64,000 bases of DNA from Patagioenas fasciata (GCF_037038585.1 NC_092520.1:146071104-146135103), one strand, 5' to 3'; shown: positions 11,701 through 22,700, counted from the first letter of the stretch. Numbers and translations are program-made. The notes: a model not told the origin generated them from the sequence alone.

Positions 11701-14700
11701 TCCAGACCCTGAATACAGGCCCTGGAGCTGGACCATTCAGTGTAAGGAAAGAATACAAACCACCACTGTCTCTGTGAAAGGTGCCCTACTAATAGGGAGA
11801 ATTGAAATGCTGATGTTATTTCTGGCTTTTATTCCAGAGGGCTGTGGCAGAAAGAGGAAAGATACAACAGTTTATACTGCTGTTTTTCTGTAGCTGTTAG
11901 AGACCCATACTTGCTCTTCCTCAGCAGAATTGTGCAGTTTCTTGACACCTCTTGGCTCAGGGACAAAACCCAGCTCTTGGGAGTGTTCCAACACTCACTG
12001 AAATCTGATATTAGGAAGACTATTTATGTGTTCTGATGCCTGGATGTCGTCTTTCTTTACCACTCACACAGAAATGGAAATGCAGGGTTCCAGCAAGTCC
12101 TGGAGAGACTGGAAAGTGATCCAGTATGCCAGCGCCTCTCACTTAAATCCTTCCTCATCCTCCCTTTCCAGCGCATCACTCGACTCAAACTCCTTCTACA
12201 GGTAACCGTGGTGATTCTCTGCTTTCCTACAGTTTCTCTCAAGTTGACCCTTCTTCATGTCTGCAGGTCATATAAATATATGCTGGCTCCAGGCATGGGG
12301 GGAACGATGGCATGCAGCCTTTTGTGTTGCACCTCTGACAAGTTTGGCAAGATGCTTTAAAGCCACTCTGTTGCATATATTGTGAATATGCCTTTGCAAA
12401 AACAAACCCGTTTGGCATTGTACAAATGCTTGCTGTGCATTAGACCAGCACCATGAATTGGATATAATAGTCTCTGTGAGGCAATGTAGTTTATATACCA
12501 GTTAGAATTTTGTTGCAACACTACTTCAGTTGTACTCCAATAGATAATTTATGGAGTCTTCTTGGAACATTGTTGATTTACATTTTATTGAACTTTTTTG
12601 GCTTCCTGCTAGGAAAAAAAAAGCAAAGGTTCCTTGGCTGCCCTCTGGAAGGCAGCCTGCCTCTACTCTTCGCCTGCAACATTGACTAAGAGGAGACTTC
12701 CAGACAGGGAACCAGCAAATTGCTAATGAACTCATTTTGAGCTATTTCTATGAAATTCTTTGTTTTGATTATTTGAGCCTTTTTTGAACAGGAGAACAGG
12801 AGTATTAGGCAAAGAACGATTCTGTTTGTAAGGCTGTTTGTGCTCGGATTAGTGGTTGCTTCCTATGTTATCTAACTTGGATGTGATAGTTAATATGTTT
12901 TAGATTTTGTCAGGGATACCCTGTTCAATGCAGTTTATCAGTGACATTCTGCATCTCAAATTTCTGGCCTTGTTATTTCCACATCTCTTTACCTACTATT
13001 GCTTTAGTTTCTTTCGAGGCTGGCATCTTGGTGGCTCCTTGTTTCTCCTACCCCTCCCAGATACACATGTCCAGCTTTCCCTGTTTGCATTATGAAAAAC
13101 ATCATCTTTCATACAGAATATCCTGAAGAGAACTCGACCGGGGTCTGAGGAGGAAGTGCAAGCAACGCAGGCCTATGATGCACTTGAAAAGGTAGGACTG
13201 TCAGCCCATCCTGCAGCCTTGCAGAGAGGGATCTGAGGTTTTTGGTTGGTGGTACCCTCAATTTGAGTGAACAATGTACCCTGGCATCCAAAAGGGCCAC
13301 CTGTATCCTGGGTACAATAAGCACAGCACGGCTGATGGGTCAAAAGAAGTGATTGTCCCACTATACTCAGTATTGGTGTGTCCTCACCTCGAGTACTGTG
13401 TGCAGTTTTGAGCTCCACAATGTAAAGACATAAAAATACTGTGATGTGTCTAAAGGACAGTAACAAAGATAGCAAAGGGGCATGACTTGCAAGGAGTGGC
13501 TGAGGATATGATGTGAGGTTTGTTCAGCTTAGAGAAGACTGACGGGTGACCTCATTGCTGTCTGCAGCTTCCTTGTGAGGGGGAGGAGAGAGGGAGATGC
13601 TGATCTCTTCTGTCTGGATGCAAGGGAATGGCTCAAAGCTGTGTCAGGGGAAGTTCAGATTGAATATTAGGAAGAAGTTCTTTACTGAGAGGATGATCAG
13701 GCACCGGAACAAGCTCCTCAGAGAAGAAGCCATAGTGTCAAGCCTGGTGGGTGTTCAAGAAGTGTTTGGACAACACTCTTAAATATATGGTTTGACTTCT
13801 AGTTTGCCCTGTATGGAGTCAGTAGTTGGACTTGATGATCCCTGTGGGTCCCTTCCAACTCAGCCATGATTCTCCACAGCCATGCTGCATCACACAGCTG
13901 CAGGGCACCTAAGTGGCCCAGTCCTTTTCATTGGTCCTCAGCCTTGTCAAGGGCCCTTATTGTTGATCTTCACCAGTAACAGATTACTGTGTTCATGTGA
14001 TTCTCCTGCATGTGCAGTGGTAGTTGTGAGCAGAAAGCACTAAAGCAGGAGCCAGCTCTGATGCAACTGAACCTGCACTAATGATTTCGAACTACTTTTT
14101 TTCTGCTCTCACTCTTTCCAGTCTCTTAACCACGATTTCCACTTTGTGTTCCTAATCTTTGTCTCTAATTAGTGATCAACTTTTACCATAGCCTTTGCAA
14201 GAAAATCATGCTTTAAAAGAAAAAAAAAAAAAAAAGAAAAAATGGCAAGGCATTACTTGTTTACATCCCTTCCTCTATCCTATTTATTAGAAAGAGAAGA
14301 TTTAAAGTGTTCTGGGACAACTTGCTATTTAAAATTTGTATAGCAGCATAAGGTGGACTTGTTTCTTGGCTAGCTCCTTTTCTGTCTAGTGATCATTTGA
14401 CCTTATTGGAGTGTCACTCCCTTCCTTACAAACTTTCCTCTATTCACTAACTCAAACCTAAAGACCATTTCAACATGACATGTACCTCCTTAAAACTCTT
14501 TGGACTGCACCTATGTGCTGCACAGCTCCCAAAACACTTCCATCTGAGGTGGGTGGGCAAGATGTCATACCCTGAAATCCTTAGGCTCCACCTGTGTTAA
14601 AGCCAGCCTGATCTCTGTAACACTGTTATGCAGCTGTCCTATATCACCTCAGGCAGCTATGTAGGCAGCTTTTACAGGCTAAAGTACCTCTGTTTCTTTG

Positions 14701-17700
14701 TGTCCTGTCCTCACTGGTATAGGCAACAAGCTCAGGGTTGTGGAATATCAGGGCTGATGTTTAACTAATCAGCCTCTCATGTTTTCAGTGGAGCATCTAA
14801 TGACAGTTGCTTCCAAGTGACCAGCAATTCAACCTCTGTCACCTGGGAGAAATGTCTCTAGTATCCTCCCACAGAATCCCAAAGTTAATAAAATATTTAT
14901 CACAGAGACTTCATTTGAAGAATATCTTCCATAAGAAAGAAGGGTGATCATTATAGGTATGGAGAAGTTTAGTATGCTCACCTAGAAAAATAGTTTTTTT
15001 GCAGGAGGATGCCCAAGGAACTGTCACAGTGACTCTTGAGGGTCTCCTGGGAATAGTACTGATCCCACCAGGCAGTTCTGCTCCCACCTTACTGATTGAC
15101 TGTTTTCCTCTCCAGCTTATCAAGGATTGCAATGAAAATGTCCAGCGCATGAAGAGCACTGAAGAGCTGATCTACCTCAGCCAGAAGATTGAATTTGAGT
15201 GCAAGGTGAGCTTGTCCATTCCCTGGGCCTTGCTCTAGCCTAATGTATTTTCTCTCTTTCCTCACAAAGTCACTTGTGCTTACTTTTTGTTCTCCTCTCC
15301 AATATACACGGAACCATTGAACCAGAATATCATATACAGGTCAGCTTTTTATCAGTGTTTCCCTTACCCGGTTGTTCATGTCAGCTTTGAGCTGAGAGTG
15401 CCTACCATGACTTATGGTTGTCCAGCTGGGAGGAGAAAGCATGCTTCCTCTAGATAAGGGAAAAAATGCAAAACCAAAACTAAAAGATACACATTTCCTT
15501 GTAGCACTTGAAAGAAACGTTCTTTTCTCTCTTGCAGATATTCCCACTCATCTCACAGTCAAGGCGACTTGTGAAGTGTGGTGAGTTGACAGCACTGGAC
15601 TTCAACAACCTGAGTCCAAAATGGAAAGTCACCACCCGTCCCATCTACCTACATCTTTTCAATGACTGTCTGCTCCTGTCTCGGCCGAAGGAGTGAGTGC
15701 CTCAACACAATTCTCGCTGCCCCTTCTAAAATACCTGTCTCTTTCTGGGTCTGTGCTTTGGTGAAAGAGTCCTTTCCCTCTGCCTGCCAGCGAGTGGCAG
15801 CACTTGCCAAGTCACTCTCCTAATCCTACATTATGTGAGTATCATGCAACCACGTGGAATCTGATATTCCCAACTCTTAAGTACAACATATGATAATATA
15901 ACAAGGTATCTTCTGGTCCCTAGTACAATGCTTCTATTCTGCCTCTCCATCTCTTTAATGTGAAACACTTCAGTAATAACCATTTATTCTAGTTTTACTT
16001 AGTAATAATTTCTTCCTAAAGGACAGTGTGAAGATTAGGGAGTATGCAAATCGCGGGTTTGTCAAGAAACTAAGAGAGTTGTTGGTTGGTTGTGTTGGGA
16101 TTTTGGGAGGGCGGTCTTGTCTTTAAGCTGTAAGCTGTCAAATAAAATTCTAATAGGACAGAGCTCAGTATTTCTACCCTTTTCATTAAGTCCCTTCTAT
16201 GTTCTTTGGCCTTCTGAGACTTCTAATAGGAACAAAGCTTAAGGTGCCTGAAGCAGACGAAGACTCATTAAAAACTTTTTGCTTTCCTGACATCAGAAAT
16301 CTACATGGACTCACTTTGTAACCCACATCACCTTAAAACTCACAACTTGTTTTGTTCCTCCTCTTTACCTGCAGGGGTGGACGTTTTGTTGTATTTGATC
16401 ATGCTGCTTTCTCAGATGTGCGTGGGGAGAAGTGCGAGATGAAACTACATGGAACAAACAAAAATGTTTTCCGTCTCTTTCTACTTCAGAATTACCAGGG
16501 GAAGAGAGTGGAATTTTTGTTTCGTACAGAGACACAGTAAGAGCTCAAGGTTACCCTCAGTATATCGCATTACCATAGCCAGACACCTCCCAGGAGCCTG
16601 ACGGTTGCCCCTCAGCTACCCAAATGCTGAAATATCAAATGCAGCTGCTGAGCAGAGGACTTGAAAAACATCCTCTTGCCATAACAAGCCCCTAATGAAC
16701 CACCTTGCTCTTCTCTTATCATAGCTGCTCTACAATACTACCACACTATGTCATACTGTCAGCCTTCAAAAATGGGAGGTTTTGCCTTTTCCTCCTATCC
16801 CCTTTCTCCATTTTCTCTGTTTTCTGCTGAGTACCCCCTCCCTGACCCCTCTTGTGAGTAAACCTGTACACACACCCTCCAGTTCCTGTCATCAGACTGC
16901 TGTCACTCATGTTGAATCCTGACACCTATCTGGTGATGTTTTCCAGCAGTGAGAAGCTGAGGTGGATCTCTGCTTTGGCTCCTCCGCGAGGAGAACTGGA
17001 CCTCCTGGAATGCCCTGGTGAGACTGCTCTGCTACTACAGCAATGGGGGTGGGCTGGCTCAGAGGAGTTGGAGTCACTGTGAGGTGGAACATCCCAGAAA
17101 TTGTTCTGAGGTAGAATACTTGCTTTTTTGTAAATAGATAAGATTTTCATGGGCTTTCCCTCAGTGCCAGGTACTGCCAGTTATTTTATCCATTCTTCTT
17201 CCTCATATTCGGTAGAAAACCTACAGTGTCCCAGTTCTGTGCTTTTTAGTGTTTGGGCAGTCCCTTATCCCCTACCTCCGCTGGGGCTGATCCACACAGT
17301 TTTATTATTGTTTTCTATTAATCTTTCCTCCCCTTTAGATGCACCACAGGTTCAGTGCATAAAGACCTACAAGGCTCGAGAAAATGATGAGCTGGCTCTG
17401 GAGAAAGCAGATATCATCATGGTTATGCAGAACAGCAATGATGGTGAGCAGAATGAACAACGGCTATCTTAAATTACATGTAGAAAGTTGTAAAGCTCTA
17501 TCGACACAATTGAGCTTTAGATGGAGCCTCTTATTCCTGACTGTTGTATTGAGGGGATGAAGAGACACTTTATTTGGAAGCTGAAAGAGGATCTTTTAAT
17601 TTGATCTTAAGGCCTTGTGGAAGGGTGGGTGCTTTTTGGGAAGAATGAGAAAATGTTTTTTTTCTTGATGTTGTGCTTTTCCTCATACTGAAGGATGGAT

Positions 17701-17848
17701 GGAAGGAGTAAAACTTTCAGACCGGGAGAGAGGCTGGTTCCCCGCAGAACACGTGGAACTCATCTCCAGCAAACAGGCACGGCAAAAGAACCTGAAGGAG
17801 GAGCAACGTGTAAAGAATGCCAAGCAGCAGGTCTTCTGCAAGAAATAA
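2172..17848 (+). CDS. ARHGEF5: ARHGEF5 (TIM-type Rho guanine nucleotide exchange factor 5), complete coding region, 14 coding exons
   Basis: Coding exons are 2172-5721, 7494-7575, 7930-7994, 8316-8578, 9487-9647, 10548-10700, 12072-12201, 13117-13191, 15116-15205, 15538-15692, 16375-16536, 16947-17017, 17339-17443 and 17694-17848. All junctions are GT-AG with matching phases. They sum to 5217 nt, a 1738-residue protein plus stop; from memory human ARHGEF5 is about 1600 residues. Seen: residues 1-1230 are acidic and low in complexity, a Tim-type helix ([10 protein letters not shown]) lies near 1235-1244, DH at about 1321-1523, PH at about 1524-1652, SH3 at about 1655-1714 and a basic tail ending CKK. 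Family knowledge: this Dbl-family GEF activates Rho GTPases (RhoA in mammals), acts downstream of Src in podosome formation and is autoinhibited by the N-terminal helix and the SH3 domain. Start: the ATG gives MESEE, like the MEAEE start of mammalian ARHGEF5. The downstream NOBOX gene supports the orthology. Confidence 0.93.
5722..7493 (+). other. ARHGEF5 intron after the giant exon (1.8 kb)
   Basis: A GTGAGT...CACAG intron. I saw no repeat family or further exon in it. The short open frames here show no domain. Confidence 0.75.
7494..7575 (+). CDS. ARHGEF5: ARHGEF5 coding exon 2 (linker)
   Basis: The acceptor is TATGCACAG and the donor is GGTAAGC. The 82-nt exon takes phase 1 and gives phase 2. 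It encodes [20 protein letters not shown] and a few more residues of hydrophilic linker with no domain. It is assigned because it joins the flanking exons in frame without a stop. Confidence 0.8.
7930..7994 (+). CDS. ARHGEF5: ARHGEF5 coding exon 3 (KKPAD...[14 protein letters not shown])
   Basis: The acceptor is CCTGACAG and the donor is TGTAAGT, phase 2 in and phase 1 out. The exon encodes the basic [14 protein letters not shown] stretch just before the autoinhibitory helix, which is characteristic of ARHGEF5 and its ephexin relatives. Confidence 0.88.
8316..8578 (+). CDS. ARHGEF5: ARHGEF5 coding exon 4: autoinhibitory helix and pre-DH linker
   Basis: The acceptor is CTTCACAG and the donor is GGTAATG, phase 1 in and phase 0 out. 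It begins [20 protein letters not shown]. In mouse/human Tim this helix packs on the DH surface and blocks GTPase binding until its tyrosine is phosphorylated by Src-family kinases; both helix tyrosines (about residues 1237 and 1240) are present here. The rest is a Ser/Pro/Arg-rich linker ending DEQKLQE. Confidence 0.92.
8579..9486 (+). other. ARHGEF5 intron between the autoinhibitory helix and the DH domain
   Basis: A 0.9-kb intron, purine-rich (many GAGAAAA/GGAAAA words) between 9000 and 9270. No repeat family is recognised. Confidence 0.7.
9487..9647 (+). CDS. ARHGEF5: ARHGEF5 coding exon 5: start of DH (RhoGEF) domain
   Basis: It encodes [20 protein letters not shown] and on to DVRDVSAR, the first conserved region (CR1) of Dbl-homology domains, with the usual Glu followed by SYLRSL. 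The acceptor is TCTCAAG and the donor is GGTGAGA; 161 nt, ending in phase 2. Confidence 0.95.
9648..12071 (+). other. ARHGEF5 introns flanking exon 10548-10700
   Basis: Two introns lie around the middle DH exon, 9648-10547 and 10701-12071. The first has an A-rich run near 10030-10065. The second has open frames at 11096-11338 and 11370-11630 with no recognisable domain, so I treat it as non-coding. Confidence 0.7.
10548..10700 (+). CDS. ARHGEF5: ARHGEF5 coding exon 6: DH domain, middle
   Basis: The acceptor is TGTTGCAG and the donor is TGTAAGT; 153 nt, phase 2 on both sides. It encodes [20 protein letters not shown] and on to [16 protein letters not shown], the central helices of the DH domain. 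Confidence 0.94.
12072..12201 (+). CDS. ARHGEF5: ARHGEF5 coding exon 7: DH domain conserved region 3
   Basis: The acceptor is CACACAG and the donor is GGTAACC. It encodes [20 protein letters not shown] and then [20 protein letters not shown], which contains the diagnostic LPxQRITRxxLLLQ signature of Dbl-family GEFs that contacts the GTPase switch regions. Confidence 0.96.
12202..13116 (+). other. ARHGEF5 intron, 0.9 kb
   Basis: A GTAACC...CATACAG intron containing no repeat or exon that I recognise. Confidence 0.7.
13117..13191 (+). CDS. ARHGEF5: ARHGEF5 coding exon 8: DH domain, C-terminal part
   Basis: A 75-nt phase-0 exon, acceptor TCATACAG and donor GGTAGGA, encoding [20 protein letters not shown] and DALEK. 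It continues the long last DH helix directly from the LLLQ of the previous exon. Confidence 0.93.
13245..13875 (+). mobile_element. CR1-type LINE fragment (3' region), inside an ARHGEF5 intron
   Basis: It shows the usual order of avian CR1 3' segments: a TCCTCACCTCGAGTACTGTG block, then a TGACCTCATTGCTGTCTGCA block, TTCAGATTGAATATTAGGAA, and near the end TTGGACTTGATGATCC and GGGTCCCTTCCAACTC. It is sense to the gene, truncated at the 5' end and diverged with many indels, so it is not active. Boundaries are approximate. Confidence 0.88.
13876..15115 (+). other. Rest of the ARHGEF5 intron downstream of the CR1
   Basis: Unique-looking sequence with an A-rich homopolymer at about 14217-14240. 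No exon was found before the acceptor at 15115. Confidence 0.65.
15116..15205 (+). CDS. ARHGEF5: ARHGEF5 coding exon 9: end of DH domain
   Basis: A 90-nt phase-0 exon, acceptor CTCTCCAG and donor GGTGAGC, encoding [20 protein letters not shown] and [10 protein letters not shown]. This is the DH-PH junction helix of this subfamily. Confidence 0.94.
15538..15692 (+). CDS. ARHGEF5: ARHGEF5 coding exon 10: PH domain, N-terminal half
   Basis: The acceptor is CTTGCAG and the donor is AGTGAGT, phase 0 in and phase 2 out. It encodes [20 protein letters not shown] and on to [16 protein letters not shown], the first PH strands with the characteristic LFNDCLLL strand. Confidence 0.94.
15693..16374 (+). 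other. ARHGEF5 intron within the PH domain
   Basis: A 0.7-kb intron between the two PH exons. It contains nothing that I recognise. Confidence 0.7.
16375..16536 (+). CDS. ARHGEF5: ARHGEF5 coding exon 11: PH domain, middle
   Basis: The acceptor is CCTGCAG and the donor is AGTAAGA, phase 2 on both sides. It encodes [20 protein letters not shown] and on to [20 protein letters not shown]. It supplies the middle strands of the PH domain that follows the DH module. Confidence 0.93.
16947..17017 (+). CDS. ARHGEF5: ARHGEF5 coding exon 12: PH C-terminal helix
   Basis: The acceptor is TTTTCCAG and the donor is GGTGAGA. It encodes [20 protein letters not shown] and LECP, the closing PH helix with its conserved tryptophan. 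The phases (2 in, 1 out) fix the acceptor at 16946 rather than the CAG three bases downstream. Confidence 0.91.
17339..17443 (+). CDS. ARHGEF5: ARHGEF5 coding exon 13: SH3 domain, first half
   Basis: The acceptor is CCTTTAG and the donor is GGTGAGC. It encodes [20 protein letters not shown] and then [15 protein letters not shown], the ALYDY-like strand and RT loop (YKARENDEL) of an SH3 domain. In family members this domain takes part in autoinhibition and ligand recruitment. Confidence 0.94.
17694..17848 (+). CDS. ARHGEF5: ARHGEF5 coding exon 14: SH3 second half, C-terminus and stop
   Basis: The acceptor is TACTGAAG. It encodes [20 protein letters not shown], then VELISSKQ and a basic helical tail ending QVFCKK before TAA at 17846-17848. 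The GWxxG, GWFP and VELI residues are the canonical SH3 ligand-binding and last-strand positions. Confidence 0.95.
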
Positions 17849-18139
17849 GACACTACTTTGTCTGGACCTGTACAGTCTCCCTGCCATGGGGAAACCATAT
17901 TTTTGTTTTTATATTGTGCCTCAGAAGAAACGCCTCTGCAAAGAGCATAATACAGCACTTTGACAGAACCAGGTGCTTTTTGCCAAAGAAAGCAGGAATT
18001 CAATCAGGAAAAATCATTCACTTCCTCTGTGTCACCAGGAGTATGGCAGCCGTAGGAGGAAAAAAAGGTTGCATATATTGCTTGCTTTGTGGTAGTAGGG
18101 AGGGACTTTCATTGGACAGAAGTCTGGGATCTGGACTTC

Positions 18140-18330
18140 TGAAAATGTGTTCCTGGTTTTGCCACTGACAAGTTGCAGGACCTTGGGCAAGTCACTTCAG
18201 AATTCTGCCTCAGTTTCCCATCTGTGAAATGGGGGTAAACTTACCTACCTCACTGGATGATGTGAGGCTAAATTCACTAGTATTAGCATACTAAGAGCTT
18301 TGAGTTCCCGAGAAGGAAGGTGCTAAGTGC
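18140..18330 (+). repeat. Ancient MIR/CORE-SINE relic in the ARHGEF5 3' UTR
   Basis: It matches the MIR core order: TTTTGCCACTGACAAGTTGC, GACCTTGGGCAAGTCACTT, GCCTCAGTTTCCCATCTGTG, AAATGGGGGTAA, then TACCTACCTCA, a GTGAGG-like word and TGCTAAGTGC. The core is well kept for such an old family. The tRNA-related 5' head is not recognised. Confidence 0.85.
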
Positions 18331-19279
18331 AAAGCACAATATAGTTGAGGAGAGTTTTTCATTTGAATATCCTCTTGATATCTCGATACTGATCTCCATA
18401 GTGTAATTTCCATTTAGAACAATTTATCTATTTGATCGTGCAAGTCTACTGGTTTTTAGATAGGCAAATATTTCTTTGTACCTAAATTTAACTCAGACTC
18501 TGCATACTGTTAAGAGTCCTTAACAGCATTAGAAAACCCACTTGAGTTAAGCAAAGTTTTCAGAAGCCACTGTGATGATTGCCCGCACCTTAAGAGGTAT
18601 CAAGCTGAAGAATCTGTTTCACAAAGGTCACCTCTCTTCTGAACAAGTGTCCCAATAAGCCATCTGAAATGACTTATATTTTTACTCTGCCTCCCTCTCA
18701 AAGTAGAACAATGACTGTTGATAAAGAGTTTTATTATGTGTCGGTACATGCCCTGTACAAAATAACCGTGACTAAGCGTATGCAATGAAGTGGCACTTTC
18801 CTGCTGCTCTTAATCTGATAGCTGATGTGGTTTTGCATGCACCATTTTGCACACTTATAGAAAACACTGAGATATTTAGCCACTGTAGATAAAGTCAAAA
18901 TATGGACCAGGGACTTTGTTCTTTATTAGAACTCTCTGGTTTTAAGTCCAGTTTACATGCAGTCCTGCTTCTGTGCAGAACCTGCCTATTTGAGGATACG
19001 CCTTCAACTGTAAAATACTATTTCTGTGTTAAAGTGTTTGCGTTCAGTTCAGTCAATGCAAGATCAAGTATGAGGATCAATACACCAAAGAAAGCAACGT
19101 GTAGCCTTCTTGCATTTAATATATTTGAAGAATTAGTTATCTTCATTTCTCCAGCTTTCTGTCTCTGTAACATTCTGCCTTTAATTCCCATTTATGTTGT
19201 ATCTAGTACAGCTTATTACAGCCTATTTATATCAATAATTTTAGCTGGATTTGAAAAAAAAAAAGTTGCTTTTAGTCTT

Positions 19280-19285
19280 AATAAA
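19280..19285 (+). terminator. ARHGEF5: Candidate ARHGEF5 polyadenylation signal (AATAAA)
   Basis: A canonical AATAAA about 1.43 kb after the stop, followed within 60 bases by T-rich sequence. Confidence 0.5.
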
Positions 19286-19300
19286 CTTATGCACTTCTCC

Positions 19301-22300
19301 AGTTAAAACAACTTTCTGCTTTCCTTGTAACTTAGGTTTTCATCTGAAATGTAAGTAATTCAACATTTTCTGAATGTTTTCAGAAATACATTCAGTATTT
19401 TATTTTATTTTTTGTTTTCCGTATAATTCTCCTTTCTACATGAATATTAAGTACAAATAGCTATACTTAGCTGAGGCAATGAGGAAGCTTGCTTTACCAG
19501 CCGTACCCTAAAATTCTTCAGAGCATTACCACCAACCCTGAAATGACTGCTGCAGCAGGTTCCATAGTTGTGTAAGTCATCAGTATATCAAAGTAAGCTT
19601 GAAGAGGTGACCTACAGAAGATGGGAGTCCAGTCAGTGAGGCAGGATGCAATTATTCAATTGTATTTTCATCTATGGTCCAGATTACAAGCTGCCTACAC
19701 TCAACAAGATCCAGGGATGTTCAGAGGTCCAGAATGTCTGCTTATCCCAGGCTGTCATGAATTTATGCAATACATAGGTCTTCAGGATCACTGATGTCTC
19801 AACCGGCATACAGAACGCTGCCCTGGGATCAATTCAGGACATGCCCCTGTAAGGTCATCTGATGCAGGCAGACTGAGATACATCATCTCAGCTTCATTTT
19901 TGCTGTTTGTATCATGAGGAGGCAGGCCATGGATATTGCCATTCTAAATTAGAAGTTATCTCGTGAAACATTTTTAAAAGTTGAGAATTCTTTACTCCTT
20001 CAACTTCCACTCTTAAAAACAGGCAGGCTTATTGTTCATGAGAGTCTGCCAAGGTGTTCTCTATGTTAAATTCTGTATGTTCTTGTTAAAATTATTTTTG
20101 AGATATAGGAAGCTTCAAGGCCTCTGTTGCCACTGACAGGAGTTTTACACTGTTTAACTAGTTGGATCAAAGGTTAACTTCTCCATGTCTCAGGTACAGC
20201 CTTAATTTCCTGTTGTCAGGTTTTTGTATGTTTAGGAACCTTTAAAGGTCAGCTCATGCTTCTGAGACTAAGTGCTTATACCCTGGTTTACTTTTTCTTA
20301 CATTTCAGATAGGCTTCATCTTCTCACTGTTTAGTTAATTTTTTAGCCCTAGCACCATCCTGCCACCAAAATCTATAAACAAATCTGCACTGAATTGCTT
20401 CATGCTTTTTTGAAACTGATTAGCATCTCCTTGGCTGGTACAAACTTGAGCTAGTACAATATCACTTGAAACTGCAGGAATCAAGGAGGCAGGAATCAAG
20501 CTGACAGAGTATCTGCTACATCCTATTAGTGTCTTAATTACGAACCAGGATCTCTCCCTACATTATCTAATGTGGATAACCTGATTTCCCAGAAAATTGG
20601 TGTTAAACAGAAATTGAAGTGGGGAGTTTGTCAGCCAAAACCCAAAAAAGATCCACAAAATGGGAAAGCTAGATGAGAGATGCCAGTGCACCTTAAATAG
20701 CCAGCTGTAAATTGAAGCACAAAGAAACCATCATCTTCCACAGAAACCTGTGGAGACTGATACATAGCATATCTGAACAAAAGAAATTTAGTGCCTCTAT
20801 ACTGAAAAATAAAAAAAAATAAGGACAACCTTTAGAGGGAAGGTACACTCATTTCTTTTTTTGGTAAGAACAGCAATGAAGTACAAGCATGAACTAGATT
20901 TTAAAAGTTTTGTTGAGAATCTGAGCAATTTGTGGTTTATGTCTGAAAATCAAATGTTATGACTTGTCATTTTTTTCACATAGAAACATATAAAATATGT
21001 AAAAAAAACCAAAACAAACAAAAACCACAAAACAACACCCCTCGTCCCCAAACCTCACAGCCCTGGAGACCTGTATTGGTCCCTCCTAGAGGAAAATAAA
21101 TGAAAGCATTATCCACAGTTCTTACTCCCTTTCACAATTCTAGAAAAAGCTGACATTAGGGCTAGAGTTCAGTAATTAAACACAACCTTGCTCAGAAGCA
21201 GAAACCTCTAAAGCAGGCAGTGATTTTTGCCTTTGCACTATTATCGCATATTGAACCCCTGCTTTGTCAGCTGAATGCATTTTAGCAGCAATAACATTCC
21301 GGCCAGCGTGTCTTGCATTTGGTCACGGAACCAGGTGTACTGTCATTCTAATTACACTGTCTCCAAAATGCTGGCTCATGTTTCAGGTGACACTCATTTA
21401 ACATTAATGAAACTACTCTCAGGTGAAAGCAGCCACAGAAGCAGGACCTTGGATGCAAACCTTGAAACAAAGGGTATTTGCAGAAATGCACAGTAGGAAA
21501 ATGGTGCCATGCCAGCAGTGAGATACTGAGCCAAGAACCAAAATAAGGATGAAGGATGTTCTCTCTTGGTGCAGCAGAACACAATTAAGCAAATCACATT
21601 TTTCAAGCAAGCATTGTTGTGTCTACAGCTGAGGCTGGTGAGGGGTCTGGAGCACAAGTCTGATGAGGAGCAGCTGGGGGAACTGGGGCTGTTTAGCCTG
21701 GAGAAAAGGAGGCTGAGGGGAGACCTTATTGCTGTCTGCAACTACCTGAAAGGAGGTTGTAGCATGGAGAGTGTTGGTCTCTCCTCCCAAGTAACAAGCA
21801 ACAGGATAAGAGGCAATGGCCTCAAATTGCTCCATGTAAGGTTCAGATTGGATATTAGGAAACATTTCTTCACAGAAAGGGTTGTCAAGCAATGGAACAG
21901 GCTGCCCAGGGAAGTCCTGGAATCACCATCCCTGGAGGTGTTTAAAAGATGTGTGGATGAGGCTCTTAGGGACATGATTTAGTGCCAGAGTTAGGTTATG
22001 GCTGGACTCAATGATCTTAATGGTCTCTTCCAACCAAAATGATTCTATGGTTCTATGTTTGGAGTGAGCTGCACTTCACTCAGCAGTTAGAAAAGCTGTA
22101 CACAGAGGATGCAAGAGCAGAGGTCTTGATGTCTGGAATTGTTGTGACTTAAGTTGCAGCACAGGTCTCCCCATCAACTGCATACAAGAAAGAAGTCAGA
22201 AAAGTCAGGCTTGGTTCATTCCTGCCCTTCATCTCCTGTAGTCACCTGCAAGTACCCAAAGCTGGTTTAAATGTTACCTAAGCAGGTGACAATAGTTGTC

Positions 22301-22700
22301 ATAGTGTGAGAGGTCTATTTGCCTGGTATCATTGTGTTAGGAGCCTTGTTTTTTTCCCAAGAATTTTAAGTATTACAAGGATGCAAAATTACAGCACCTA
22401 CAAGCCAAGAAGTGCCATTTATTACCTGAAGCTACTCGTTTATAGAGAATCAGAAGCACTGCCAAAAAACTGCAGCCACAGCACATTAAAAAAAAAAAAA
22501 AAAAAATAGTGTCTTCCCCACAAGAAAGACAACAGGGTTCATCTGATTCATACCACACACTCCTGTTTGGTGACACCTGGGTTTCTAAGGCATGCTGTTA
22601 GCGGTATTTAACCCCGCTTCTCACAGGAGCTCACGAAGCACCTCTGTCAGGTGTTCTCAGATGTGCCAGAAGCATTTCTGCACCTTATGGCAGGGGCCAG
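19301..22700. other. ARHGEF5-NOBOX intergenic region
   Basis: AT-rich unique sequence with one CR1 at about 21633-22057, an A-rich AAAAC run at 21000-21045 and a poly(A) tract at 22489-22506. No exon is supported. The largest open frame (21566-21982) lies mostly in the CR1. Confidence 0.65.
21633..22057 (+). mobile_element. CR1 LINE 3' end fragment
   Basis: Typical avian CR1 3' sequence: GGTCTGGAGCACAAGTCTGA, GAGGAGCAGCTGGGGGAACT, AACTACCTGAAAGGAGGTTG, AACAGGCTGCCCAGGGAAGT, then GGACTCAATGATCTTAATGG, CTCTTCCAACC and ATTCTATGGTTCTATG. It is among the better preserved copies in the window and ends at the usual short 3' repeat. 5' truncated. Confidence 0.95.

Larger units (their letters stand above)
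17849..19300 (+). other. ARHGEF5: ARHGEF5 3' untranslated region
   Basis: From the stop codon to just beyond the first good AATAAA at 19280. It includes a MIR-like SINE at about 18140-18330. An apparent 134-codon frame at 18902-19306 has no domain and ends beside the polyadenylation signal, so it is treated as UTR. The exact cleavage site is not visible. Confidence 0.65.

Noticed and set aside
18902-19306. 134-codon open frame after ARHGEF5
   Set aside because: It lies in the 3' UTR, has no domain or paralogue that I recognise, and ends beside the polyadenylation signal.
21566-21982. 138-codon open frame
   Set aside because: Most of it is the CR1 3' fragment; the apparent protein is an artefact of the repeat.
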